In this document: one piece after another, positions 1-7,419 of the stretch
How the letters are laid out: every line of letters begins with the position of its first letter
Numbering within the stretch: position 1 is the first letter of the stretch
Origin: Spirosoma sp. SC4-14
Lineage (GTDB): Bacteria > Bacteroidota > Bacteroidia > Cytophagales > Spirosomataceae
Reading direction: 5' to 3'
DNA length: 64,000 bases
Assembly (NCBI RefSeq): GCF_037201965.1
Contig: NZ_CP147518.1
Coordinates: forward strand, 3,775,001 to 3,839,000
Program-made: the position numbers and the translations under genes
Notes under the pieces: generated by a model
Databases searched by the model: none
Told to the model about the DNA's origin: nothing
The model's input: only the letters and a program-made list of their open reading frames with translations

Positions 1-612
1 GTGCAATAAAATAGAAAATATTAAATTGTATTTTAGTCGAGCTATTGAAAATAGTATGCCGCTAATTATTTTAGGTGTAATTATTGCGATAATGTAAAGT
101 TTGTTGCTCTCTATGGGATTGTAGTTAACCAAATGAAGAATGGCAAATAAAACAGAGTAAAAAATAGTTATTTTCCATGGGTTATTAGTTAAAGTAAATT
201 TGGATAAAAGAATATTTACGTTATATTTATTTAACAAAAAAAATAATGTGAACCCAGTGATAATTGCTATTATTATTATTGTGTAATTAGTACTATTAAT
301 GACATAGAGGTGTGTATGGAAGAAAAATGATAAAATAAAATAAAGAAAGAACGTTAAACTAACAGATAAATTTATATTATTAAGCTTTAAAGGTAATCTG
401 AATGATAGCTCTTCAACTATAGGACCCAAAATACAATAAAGTGATATAATTTCTAGGGTACTTTGATCTTTTCTAAACTTGAACAAATGACTTTCGGGAA
501 GATTAATACTTAATTTATTAAGTAGATATTCAATCAATACAGTGGATAAAATAGATAAAAATAAAATGGAAAATAAAAAAATGAAGAAATCTTTGATTGG
601 TTTTAATGACAT
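1..612 (-). CDS. CPBP-family intramembrane metalloprotease, 3' part missing
   Basis: Reading leftwards from an ATG at 610-612, the frame stays open for 204 codons to the window edge, so the C-terminus is missing. The protein is very hydrophobic, with about five to six membrane segments. It carries the CPBP (Abi/CAAX protease, PF02517) motifs in order: EELSFR at about residue 85 (EExxxR), FAILH at about 156 (FxxxH), and a final LLH ending at the first base, where the third motif (HxxxN) is expected. Family knowledge: members cleave membrane or prenylated substrates, and in bacteriocin loci they often give self-immunity or process peptides. It lies 93 bp downstream of a double-glycine peptide gene on the same strand. 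Base composition is extremely AT-rich compared with the rest of the window, which suggests transfer. Family call is fairly sure; substrate unknown. Confidence 0.8.
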   Translation of the reverse strand, partial: MSLKPIKDFFIFLFSILFLSILSTVLIEYLLNKLSINLPESHLFKFRKDQSTLEIISLYCILGPIVEELSFRLPLKLNNINLSVSLTFFLYFILSFFFHTHLYVINSTNYTIIIIAIITGFTLFFLLNKYNVNILLSKFTLTNNPWKITIFYSVLFAILHLVNYNPIESNKLYIIAIITPKIISGILFSIARLKYNLIFSILLH

Positions 613-655
613 AATAGCTAATGAGAAAATTTATATATGATTTATTCTTAAGTCA

Positions 656-697
656 TCTTCCCACCTACCATTATTAAAACAATGGTAGGTGGGAAGA
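656..697 (-). terminator. 17-bp perfect hairpin between peptide gene and CPBP gene
   Basis: Bases 656-672 and 681-697 are perfectly complementary (17 bp) around an 8-nt AT-rich loop. The hairpin lies directly after the stop of the small peptide gene and before the CPBP protease gene, both on the minus strand. A strong terminator or partial attenuator here would let the short peptide mRNA outnumber the protease mRNA, as is common for precursor-peptide operons. No long T tract follows on the minus strand, so an mRNA-stabilising hairpin is also possible. Confidence 0.6.
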
Positions 698-704
698 CAG
701 TAAA

Positions 705-866
705 CTAAAAGAAAATAAATTGTTCAATTTTTTTCAAAACCTCTGCTACATGGCACCAATCTACATCACCACCTTTAATAGCTTCCAAATTAACTTCAAC
801 GTTTTGTGCTAATTGATCTTTTTGCGTTGCCTGTGCTTTTAATTCATCTAATGATAATCGTTTCAT
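705..866 (-). CDS. Putative double-glycine RiPP/bacteriocin-like precursor peptide (53 aa)
   Basis: The frame is open upstream to a TTG at 929, but the ATG at 866 gives a far more typical start, MKRLSLDELKAQA, resembling Bacteroidota natural-product precursor leaders. The leader ends NLEAIKGG: Leu at -7, Ile at -4 and Gly-Gly at -2/-1 match the double-glycine consensus cleaved by C39-peptidase ABC exporters. The remaining core is about 20 residues, begins DVDWCH, contains one Cys, and ends in an aromatic tail (FIFF). A CPBP protease gene follows on the same strand and an XRE regulator gene diverges upstream, a typical peptide-locus arrangement. No maturase or exporter is visible; they may lie beyond the left edge. 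Leader assignment is pattern-based; product class is unknown. Confidence 0.6.
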   Translation of the reverse strand: MKRLSLDELKAQATQKDQLAQNVEVNLEAIKGGDVDWCHVAEVLKKIEQFIFF

Positions 867-1063
867 GTATGTTTGTGCCAAAGGGAATAGTTGTGTTGCA
901 ATAGTGCGTTGTTGCTTTGGCAGGAGCAAAGATGAGAAAAGTAGTTTAGTAACTGATTATGTAAAAATAATTGATTTAATTAAATTTTTAATTTTTTTTC
1001 ATAATAGGTTACTTATAGGGGGGGGATTTACGTCTGATAATAATGTTTGATCATTTAGTTTAT

Positions 1064-1456
1064 ATGACATTAGGAACCAGACTTCGCAAATCCCGCCAGA
1101 AACGACGCTTATCACAGGCTGAAGTTGCTGAACTCGTTGGTATATCGCAGACAACGTATTATAACTGGGAAGCGGACGTATCAGGTATGCGGATCGACTA
1201 TTTGCCCATGCTACTACGGGTGCTTGATATCGATATTGATGAGCTATTGCCTGAGATTACTGTTGCTAATACCGCTCGCAAACAGACTGATGGCGAAGTA
1301 AGAAAAAATGAAGAGGAAGCCGGGCAGCAGCAACTACATGATCTCTACAAAGATTTACTCAGTAGTAAGGACGAAGTTATTAAACTTCTAAAACAGGAGA
1401 ACGAAGTGCTCAGAATCAGGAATGTTCAGCTTGAAGAAACACAGAAAGCCGCGTAG
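1064..1456 (+). CDS. XRE-family HTH transcriptional regulator with C-terminal coiled coil
   Basis: An N-terminal HTH_3/XRE domain covers about residues 1-60 (MTLGTRLRKSRQKRRLSQAE, then VAELVGISQTTYYNWEAD). The second half is charged and heptad-like (from about 85 to the end), predicting a coiled coil for oligomerisation. The frame extends to an ATG at 1043, but 1064 places the methionine at the usual distance from helix 1. It is transcribed away from the peptide gene, so it is a plausible regulator of that locus; this is inference from position. The coding sequence is much less AT-rich than the region to its left, so it may belong to the host side of the boundary. The specific operator and ligand are unknown. 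Confidence 0.8.
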   Translation: MTLGTRLRKSRQKRRLSQAEVAELVGISQTTYYNWEADVSGMRIDYLPMLLRVLDIDIDELLPEITVANTARKQTDGEVRKNEEEAGQQQLHDLYKDLLSSKDEVIKLLKQENEVLRIRNVQLEETQKAA

Positions 1457-1505
1457 CTGAAGGATAAAAATTAATTAACGATTTTCCTTCAGCTATGCGG
1501 GCTTT
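1445..1505. terminator. Bidirectional terminator-like hairpin between XRE gene and hslU
   Basis: Bases 1449-1464 pair with 1485-1500 (one G-T pair), and the stem extends through AAAGC/GCTTT at 1445-1449 and 1501-1505 with a single bulge. It overlaps the XRE stop codon and lies 20 bp beyond the hslU stop, so it serves two convergent genes. Confidence 0.7.
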
Positions 1506-1524
1506 CGCCTAGGCTATGCCGAGA

Positions 1525-2910
1525 TTACAGAATGAACTGACTTAAATCCCGGTTTTTGACCAGGCCGTTTAATTTGTTAGAAACCAGTTCCTTCGTGACA
1601 ACAACATGCTCATTGGGGCTGATCACATCAGGAATATCGAACATAAAGTCGTTCATCAGATGACTTAACACAGTCTGGAGCCGACGCGCACCGATATTTT
1701 CGACCTCTTCGTTTACCTCAAAGGCAATACGGGCCAATTCGCGGAGGGCATCATCCTGAAAACTCAATTCTACGCCTTCGGCTGCCAGCATCGCAACATA
1801 CTGTTTCGTCAGGGCGTTTTTAGGCTCTTTCAGAATCTGGTAAAAATCGTCTTCCGACAGGCTTTGCAACTCAACCCGAATCGGGAAACGACCCTGCAAT
1901 TCAGGAATCAGATCGCTGGGTTTGGAGACATGGAAAGCCCCGGCGGCAATAAACAGGATGTGGTCGGTATGAATAACGCCATGTTTGGTATTAACGGCGC
2001 TGCCTTCTACAATAGGGAGCAGATCGCGTTGAACACCTTCCCGACTAACATCGGGACCACCCCCGTTGCCCGACCGTGACGAGGCTACTTTGTCGATTTC
2101 ATCGATAAAAATGATACCGGCATCTTCGGCTTTGCGGATGGCTTCGTCCTTTACTTCATCCATATCGATCAGTTTAGCCGCTTCTTCTTCCAGCAGAATT
2201 TTACGAGCTTCAGCAATGCTTACTTTCCGTTTCTTACCGCGCTTGGGCAACATACCCCCAATCATTTCCTGAATATTCATCATCGACAGATCGTCGACCG
2301 AGCCGCCCATGATACCAATATTCGGAGCCTGACTTTGTTGTACATCGATTTCAATTTTCCGGTCGTCCATTTCGCCGGAGCGGATTTTCTCGCGGAAGCG
2401 CTCTCGGGTTCGTTCGTTTAGTTCGGCGTCCGGGTCATTTTTTCGTTCGTTGTCGAAGCCAAGCTGGCTGTTGGCCGGTTTTACGGGCGGAATCAGAATA
2501 TCGAGAATGGCGTCTTCTACCAGTTGCTGCGCTTTCACCTGAACCGATTCTTTTTTGGCAGCACGCACCATGTTGACCGACTGTTCGACCAGATCGCGCA
2601 CCATGCTTTCGACATCGCGGCCAACATACCCGACTTCCGTAAATTTCGAGGCCTCAACTTTAATGAAGGGCGCATCGGCAATTTTGGCCAGCCGACGGGC
2701 AATTTCGGTTTTACCGACGCCTGTAGCACCAATCATCAGGATATTATTAGGAGTAATTTCTGATTGCATATCGGCCGAACTATTCATCCGGCGCCAGCGG
2801 TTACGAAGGGCAATGGCGACATTACGCTTGGCATCATGCTGGCCAATAATGTACTGATCTAACTCGGTCACAATTTGCCGAGGGGTAAGGTCTTTGAGTG
2901 ATTGGGTCAT
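1525..2910 (-). CDS. hslU: ATP-dependent protease ATPase subunit HslU (ClpY)
   Basis: HslU is the AAA+ unfoldase ring that feeds substrates to the HslV peptidase in the cytoplasm. Visible features: the N-terminal segment with TPRQIVTELDQYIIGQ, the Walker A motif GATGVGKTEIARR at about 60-72, the GYVG pore loop in TEVGYVGRDVES, an I-domain insertion of about 110-240 rich in charged residues, Walker B IIFIDEIDK, sensor/arginine motifs in the C-terminal half, and the C-terminal tail ending SQFIL that docks into HslV. The length (461 aa) is normal for the family. hslV is not adjacent, although in many bacteria it precedes hslU. Transcription is leftwards and converges on the XRE gene. Confident. 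Confidence 0.97.
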   Translation of the reverse strand: MTQSLKDLTPRQIVTELDQYIIGQHDAKRNVAIALRNRWRRMNSSADMQSEITPNNILMIGATGVGKTEIARRLAKIADAPFIKVEASKFTEVGYVGRDVESMVRDLVEQSVNMVRAAKKESVQVKAQQLVEDAILDILIPPVKPANSQLGFDNERKNDPDAELNERTRERFREKIRSGEMDDRKIEIDVQQSQAPNIGIMGGSVDDLSMMNIQEMIGGMLPKRGKKRKVSIAEARKILLEEEAAKLIDMDEVKDEAIRKAEDAGIIFIDEIDKVASSRSGNGGGPDVSREGVQRDLLPIVEGSAVNTKHGVIHTDHILFIAAGAFHVSKPSDLIPELQGRFPIRVELQSLSEDDFYQILKEPKNALTKQYVAMLAAEGVELSFQDDALRELARIAFEVNEEVENIGARRLQTVLSHLMNDFMFDIPDVISPNEHVVVTKELVSNKLNGLVKNRDLSQFIL

Positions 2911-3005
2911 TTAACAAAACGGAATACATTGGGTACTCTCTGTGTCAAAGAAACACAGGAAATAGAAAAATGTGCTATTGGTAGCGAAAAAATGAGGGGT
3001 TACAG

Positions 3006-3184
3006 TCAGATTTGGTCTTCGTAGCCTGCATCGGCAATTTTACGGCCGTTGGGTGTGATGAGCAGCACACTATGTTCTCTAACTGGACATCGGTAACTGT
3101 TTTATCCACTCGAAAAGTAACAGGCATGACACTCGTTTGGCCAGTAAGTAGAAGCCAGATAAAAACAATTTCTATAACGTTCAT
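3006..3184 (-). pseudogene. Small secreted protein with an apparent 2-base frameshift
   Basis: From the ATG at 3184 the protein starts MNVIEIVFIWLLLTG, a signal-peptide-like helix, followed by a polar stretch with VDKTVTDVQLENIV. At about 3071 the sequence reads GTGTGCTG. Dropping one TG restores a continuous frame that runs LLITPNGRKIADAGYEDQI to a TGA at 3006. Without the correction the frame continues through an unconvincing Cys-rich tail to 2975. The sense of both halves suggests one original short secreted protein of about 58 residues, broken by duplication of TG, or a sequencing error. No family recognised. It lies upstream of hslU on the same strand. Confidence 0.35.
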
Positions 3185-3359
3185 GGCAGTAGGGCACTGG
3201 ACGAAATAAACAGACAAACCTCAAATTAGAAAAGCTAAGCTACAAATTTAGATAGGTTTATTGGTTGAAAATCAAGTAATTCTGATAATTTCTCAATTGA
3301 TACTGATTAGCTGCAAATTGGATTCGTCGGATTTTTATTCAGGAAAAAAAGATAAAAAG

Positions 3360-3716
3360 ATGCCTTCATTCGAATCCCGAACTCTACTGATAGCGGCTTA
3401 TGCTGCTTTTAATGCACGCAGTATTGATGCCGTGCTGGAAACAATGCATCCCGATGTTGACTGGCCAAATGGCTGGGAGGGTGGGCGAGTGGTGGGCCAC
3501 CAGGCCGTGAAAGACTACTGGACACGACAGTGGCAGGTAGTGAATCCACGGGTAGAGCCATGCCAGTTCCATACCGATGAGCAGGGGCGAGTGGTGGTCG
3601 AAGTTCATCAACTTATTTTCGATTTGTCGGGCAATAAACTTGGTGATGAGCGTATTCGGCACCGATACACAATTGAAAATGGCCTGATCTGCCAGATGGA
3701 GATACTGGCAGGGTAG
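3360..3716 (+). CDS. Nuclear transport factor 2 family (SnoaL-like) protein
   Basis: The predicted 118-residue protein has the compact alpha+beta cone fold signature of NTF2/SnoaL-like proteins: an N-terminal helix pair with LLIAAYAAFNARSIDAVLE, the HPDVDW segment, GHQAVKDYWTRQW, then alternating strands ending YTIENGLICQMEIL. Members bind small hydrophobic ligands or act as isomerases or hydrolases; the family call does not give a substrate. The frame stays open upstream to 3261, but the ATG at 3360 starts right before the conserved first helix. It stands alone between divergent hslU-side genes and a small secreted protein gene. Confidence 0.75.
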   Translation: MPSFESRTLLIAAYAAFNARSIDAVLETMHPDVDWPNGWEGGRVVGHQAVKDYWTRQWQVVNPRVEPCQFHTDEQGRVVVEVHQLIFDLSGNKLGDERIRHRYTIENGLICQMEILAG

Positions 3717-3908
3717 GGCGCCTGTTTTGCTTCCTGCTTTTGTCCGTAAGTGAACCACGCCTGTCCAGTTACGGACATATTGAGCTTGCTGTTTTTTGAT
3801 TAATTTATTGATAATCAGTCAGTTTGTTAAGTTGGCACAACCTTTGGCTTTACTAGTGTGAACAGATTAACAACACAAATTCAAAGAACACTAAACACAA
3901 ATACAGCC

Positions 3909-4295
3909 ATGTTACTACCGCTAATGAACAAATTGACGATTGCTGCTCTGTTGAGCTCGGCTACTCTGGGAAATCCAGTTAACCCAACGATGCCCAAAGG
4001 ACTTTCCTTTGATGCAAGTGCTTATGTGACAATTAATAATCAGATTCGGGTTGCCGTCAACAAAAAAGCCGAAACACCGGTGGTTATTTTATTGAAAAGC
4101 TCAGATAATCAGGTGATTTACCGGCAAAGTATTGATCGGAAAACCGAAAAGTATGCCGTAAAACTGAATGTTGATGAACTGGCCGATGGAAAATATGAAC
4201 TAGAGGTGGCCTCAAAAGAGGGTAGTATTCGTAAGGAATTGAATCTGACAACGAAGCCCGTTAAGCGAGCCAACCGAGTTATTGCCATGGAATAG
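3909..4295 (+). CDS. Hypothetical secreted beta-rich protein
   Basis: Not recognised. From the ATG at 3909 the protein has a hydrophobic N-terminus (LTIAALLSSATLG) that reads as a signal peptide, then about 100 residues with alternating strand pattern (VTINNQIRVAVNKK, VVILLKSSDNQVIYRQ, KYAVKLNVDELADGKYELEV). This last pattern, ending in GKYELEV, resembles a small Ig-like or secretion-sorting-like beta sandwich, as in many exported Bacteroidota proteins. A GTG at 3858 is an alternative start, but the extension is polar and would precede the signal sequence. A strong terminator follows at 4362-4396. Confidence 0.65.
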   Translation: MLLPLMNKLTIAALLSSATLGNPVNPTMPKGLSFDASAYVTINNQIRVAVNKKAETPVVILLKSSDNQVIYRQSIDRKTEKYAVKLNVDELADGKYELEVASKEGSIRKELNLTTKPVKRANRVIAME

Positions 4296-4361
4296 ATGCG
4301 GCTGAGGGTGCAGAGTCAGATCATTTGTAAGTCTCAAAACAAACAACTGGATTAGCACAAT

Positions 4362-4396
4362 AAAAAAATCCTAATCGCTTCGATTAGGATTTTTTT
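4362..4396. terminator. Bidirectional rho-independent terminator
   Basis: Bases 4362-4377 (seven A then TCCTAATCG) are perfectly complementary to 4381-4396 (CGATTAGGA then seven T) around a 3-nt loop. The A and T tracts on either side make it functional for both convergent genes, the secreted protein gene on the left and the 70-aa gene on the right. Confidence 0.9.
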
Positions 4397-4416
4397 ATTG
4401 GCTATAGAACAATGCC

Positions 4417-4629
4417 CTATCCTCGGATCATATGCCAACGCTGCCCGTTTGTGTCAATAGCCTGTTTTGCCATTGCCAGTGTACGTTTAAGACCATAAAC
4501 AACCTCAGTTACAGGATCAATGATTTTATAAATTGTTCGCTGTCCACTGGCTATTAAGGAGTTTGACTCCGAATCCCAGTGGCAACAATCAATTGTTTGA
4601 GGCAGGATAACAAATGTTTTGTAACTCAT
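4417..4629 (-). CDS. Hypothetical small protein (70 aa)
   Basis: Not recognised. The predicted cytoplasmic protein starts MSYKTFVILPQTIDCCHWD and continues with a strand-rich middle (RTIYKIIDPVTEVVYGLKRT) and a short C-terminus. There is no signal peptide or membrane segment. Support for coding comes from the clean ATG start, a sensible amino-acid composition, and the dedicated terminator 20 bp past its stop. The motif IIDPVTEVVYGLKRTLAMAK could be a small beta-hairpin plus helix. Function unknown. Confidence 0.5.
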   Translation of the reverse strand: MSYKTFVILPQTIDCCHWDSESNSLIASGQRTIYKIIDPVTEVVYGLKRTLAMAKQAIDTNGQRWHMIRG

Positions 4630-4851
4630 AATCCATTTTTAAATTGCGGGAGTACTATTTAGACGAAGAAATAACCTGACGTTACCTATTTTTTAAAAAA
4701 GAAATAATTGTATACTATTGATTATAATTTATATATTAATATAAGTTCTTGAAAATGAATTCGCTAGTCTGTTTCTGGCGCTTCCGATGTCGCAGATAAC
4801 TATGGCTGGTCGTAAAAAATAAGGTCCTGAATATGCCCTGGGCAATCGACC

Positions 4852-5388
4852 TTAACGGGGAGAGAGTTGCACAACAACGCGCCTGCTAATTGTTTTTATG
4901 GTGCCCGGCTCCTCATTTGCTGCTTTTGTATCTGGCCCTTCCCCAATCGCCAGAAGCTGATTGGCATCGACTCCCTGTTGTATGAGATAGGTTTTAACCA
5001 CCTGAGCTCGCTGTATGGCTAACTTCCTATTCAATTCACGTTCGCCAATATTATCCGTATAAGCCGTAATGGTAGCGAGCATAGTAACGTTCCTTATTAA
5101 GTACTGAGCCATCGAGTCCAGCGTTTGACGGACTCCCGGTCGCAAATGGTAACTGCTTTGGTCAAAATACAGGATGGTAATGCTTAAGGGAAGTTCCAGT
5201 GTGGTGGGTTTAGCCACCTCGGAGGATGTTGGAGTCGATGCGCTATACCTGGTTTGAGCCAGGGCGTTCGTATAGATAGCGAAGGTCAGTAACCAGCCGA
5301 AAATGCTCCAGTAAGGAGGGCAATAAGTGCTCATTAGCCATCGATTCAATACCATAGTCGGCAGGAAACGGTCTTTAAAAAAATGCAT
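4852..5388 (-). CDS. OmpA-family C-terminal domain protein
   Basis: After an N-terminal hydrophobic stretch (WSIFGWLLTFAIYTNALAQ, signal peptide ending at about residue 45), the C-terminal 110 residues form an OmpA/MotB-like peptidoglycan-binding domain. It shows LSITILYFDQSSYHLRP, a helix with RQTLDSMAQYL, ITAYTDNIGERELNRKLAIQRAQ (family signature TDxxGxxxxNxxLSxxRA), and a final strand RRVVVQLSPR. It has no beta-barrel domain, so it probably acts as a periplasmic peptidoglycan-anchored protein rather than a porin. The frame starts at 5388; methionines at 5352 and 5334 are also possible starts. It stands as a single gene. Confidence 0.8.
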   Translation of the reverse strand: MHFFKDRFLPTMVLNRWLMSTYCPPYWSIFGWLLTFAIYTNALAQTRYSASTPTSSEVAKPTTLELPLSITILYFDQSSYHLRPGVRQTLDSMAQYLIRNVTMLATITAYTDNIGERELNRKLAIQRAQVVKTYLIQQGVDANQLLAIGEGPDTKAANEEPGTIKTISRRVVVQLSPR

Positions 5389-5568
5389 GCGTCACTGTAG
5401 CTTTTTAGAAGATGTCAAACACCCCTAAAAAACAATATAACGGCAAGTTCCGTTTTTACTGTTTTGCTCAATATTTACAACAATAGGTGAGCGGACACGG
5501 TTACTTTTTATTGATACGCCCTTAGCCCGATTCGTATCCTGTTAAATCTGTATTCCCCGACGTGCTGT

Positions 5569-6360
5569 ATGAAGGACGACAACGAAGTGCCTCAACTAAC
5601 AGACGACGAAAAGAAACTGTTTGAGGACCTGATGCCCGAAGATCTGAGCGAAATACTCGATACCGGCGTTAATAGGCGACATTTTTTAAAGCTGATTACC
5701 CTGGCAGGTGGTGGCATCCTGGCGGCACAGTCGGCGGTTGCCGAGCAATTGATAGCCAGGCCACTTAGTGTATCATCTCCTACTGAATTACCCCCGACTA
5801 GTATCGAGAATGCCGTTACTCTATCATTTGATGTTAATGGCAAAACCCGAACGCTGGCCGTCGACTCCCGAATGACTCTGCTGGATACGTTGCGAGAGCG
5901 ATTGGAACTGACAGGCTCTAAAAAAGGGTGCGACCACGGGCAATGTGGGGCTTGTACGGTCATTGTTGACGGTAGGCGGGTTTTATCCTGCCTTACGCTG
6001 GCAGCCACCTGCGAAGGCAAACAGGTGCAGACCATTGAAGGACTTGCAAAACCGGATGGGCAACTGCATCCCATGCAGGCAGCTTTTTTAAAACATGACG
6101 GCTTTCAGTGCGGATTCTGTACGCCCGGACAGATCTGTTCGGCTGTTGCACTGATGGATGAGGCCCGGAAGGGGGAAGCTAGTTACGTAACAGAAAATAT
6201 TCGCCAGAAACCGGCGGCTATTCGCCTGTCGGATGAAGAAATTCGTGAGCGAATGTCGGGGAATATATGCCGCTGCGGGGCCTATCCGAATATTGTTGCT
6301 GCTATTCAGGAGGTTCACAGCGGAAAGCCAGTAGAGCAGGTCTGGCGGTTTTCTGCTTAA
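5569..6360 (+). CDS. paoA: Aldehyde oxidoreductase 2Fe-2S subunit (PaoA/YagT-like)
   Basis: Small iron-sulfur subunit of a xanthine-oxidase-family periplasmic aldehyde oxidoreductase. A twin-arginine-type signal sits at about residues 35-60 (NRRHFLKLITLAGGG then AVAE), preceded by an unusual acidic extension of some 34 residues. The plant-type ferredoxin domain has Cys121, Cys126, Cys129 and Cys141 (CDHGQCGAC), and the helical second [2Fe-2S] domain has Cys181, Cys184, Cys234 and Cys236 (CGFC, CRC). The gene order small-FAD-Mo subunit and the 19-bp spacing to the next gene match paoABC. The Tat export of the whole folded complex by one signal is known for E. coli PaoABC. Substrate here unknown, probably aromatic aldehydes or a related N-heterocycle. 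Confidence 0.9.
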   Translation: MKDDNEVPQLTDDEKKLFEDLMPEDLSEILDTGVNRRHFLKLITLAGGGILAAQSAVAEQLIARPLSVSSPTELPPTSIENAVTLSFDVNGKTRTLAVDSRMTLLDTLRERLELTGSKKGCDHGQCGACTVIVDGRRVLSCLTLAATCEGKQVQTIEGLAKPDGQLHPMQAAFLKHDGFQCGFCTPGQICSAVALMDEARKGEASYVTENIRQKPAAIRLSDEEIRERMSGNICRCGAYPNIVAAIQEVHSGKPVEQVWRFSA

Positions 6361-6379
6361 TTTTTAAGCTATCTATTCT

Positions 6380-7402
6380 ATGAGACCCTTTTCATTTGCC
6401 CGGCCTAAAGACCTCGCTTCGGCAGTGACCCTTCTGAGCGCAAATCCGAACGCAAAATTCCTCGCTGGGGGAACTAACCTGCTGGACCTGATGAAGGAAG
6501 ACGTAGAACGACCCAATGCGCTGATCGATATTAACGGGGTAGGGTTAACAGAAATTAAAACCATTGCATCCGGAGTAAATGAAGGAGGGATATCGTTGGG
6601 AAGCCTTGGGAAAAATACGGACGCTGCCAATCACTCACTCATTCGTCGGCACTATCCGCTGTTAACACAGGCAATTCTGGCTGGAGCTTCCGGACAGATT
6701 CGCAATATGGCTACAAATGGTGGCAACCTGTTGCAACGGACACGCTGCCCCTATTTTTATGAGGTAGCCATGCCCTGCAATAAACGCGAACCCGGAACGG
6801 GTTGTGGCGCACGGGAGGGGATCAATCGGATGCACGCCATATTCGGATGGTCCGACAAATGCGTTGCTGTATACCCTTCAGATATGGCTGTGGCACTGGC
6901 GGCATTGGATGCTGTGGTGCTGGTGAGAGATGTCACAGGACAGGAGCGAAGCATTCCGATTGTCGATTTTCATCGGCTGCCGGGCGAGGAGCCCGAAAAG
7001 GATACCAATCTGGCGCATGGCGAACTAATTACGGCTATTATACTCCCCCGAAATGCGTTTGCCGGGAAATCGTATTACCTCAAAGTGCGCGATCGGGCTT
7101 CCTATGCATTTGCGCTCGTGTCGGTTGCCGCGGCCCTTGAAACAGAACAGACCAACGGAGCCACTAACCGGATTGCAAAGGTCAGAGTTGCCATGGGTGG
7201 TGTGGCCCACAAACCCTGGCGAGCCTTGAAAGCCGAACAGTTTCTGGTAGGAAAAGAAGCTACCGAAGCTAATTTCAGACAGGCTGCCGATGCCGAAATG
7301 GCTGATGCGAAGCCGCTGGAATACAATCGGTTTAAAGTAGAACTAGGTCGAAGAAGCATTGTGCTGGCCTTGCAAATGGCTCTGAATGGGGGTAGGGTAT
7401 AA
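6380..7402 (+). CDS. paoB: Aldehyde oxidoreductase FAD-binding subunit (PaoB/YagS-like) with extra Fe-S ligands
   Basis: Medium subunit with a FAD-binding PCMH fold (LAGGTNLLDLMKEDV at about 29-45, and NMATNGGNLLQR) and a C-terminal CO-dehydrogenase flavoprotein domain (YYLKVRDRASYAFALVSVA). An insertion carries Cys123, Cys133, Cys142 and Cys161 (in RCPYF, MPCNKRE, TGCGA, DKCVA). This is the signature of the PaoB type, in which the FAD subunit binds an additional [4Fe-4S] cluster, absent from classical xanthine dehydrogenases. It lacks a signal peptide, consistent with hitch-hiking export with the Tat-tagged small subunit. Genes before and after are 19 and 17 bp away, so the three are one operon. 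Confidence 0.92.
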   Translation: MRPFSFARPKDLASAVTLLSANPNAKFLAGGTNLLDLMKEDVERPNALIDINGVGLTEIKTIASGVNEGGISLGSLGKNTDAANHSLIRRHYPLLTQAILAGASGQIRNMATNGGNLLQRTRCPYFYEVAMPCNKREPGTGCGAREGINRMHAIFGWSDKCVAVYPSDMAVALAALDAVVLVRDVTGQERSIPIVDFHRLPGEEPEKDTNLAHGELITAIILPRNAFAGKSYYLKVRDRASYAFALVSVAAALETEQTNGATNRIAKVRVAMGGVAHKPWRALKAEQFLVGKEATEANFRQAADAEMADAKPLEYNRFKVELGRRSIVLALQMALNGGRV

Positions 7403-7419
7403 GTAAAGTCGACAGAATC

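Noticed and set aside
865-1050. 61-codon plus-strand frame starting at 865
   Set aside because: It lies antisense to the precursor peptide gene for its first part and has poor composition; the minus-strand peptide has a coherent leader and core.
2066-2763. Several frames on the plus strand opposite hslU
   Set aside because: hslU is unambiguous on the minus strand, so these are shadows.
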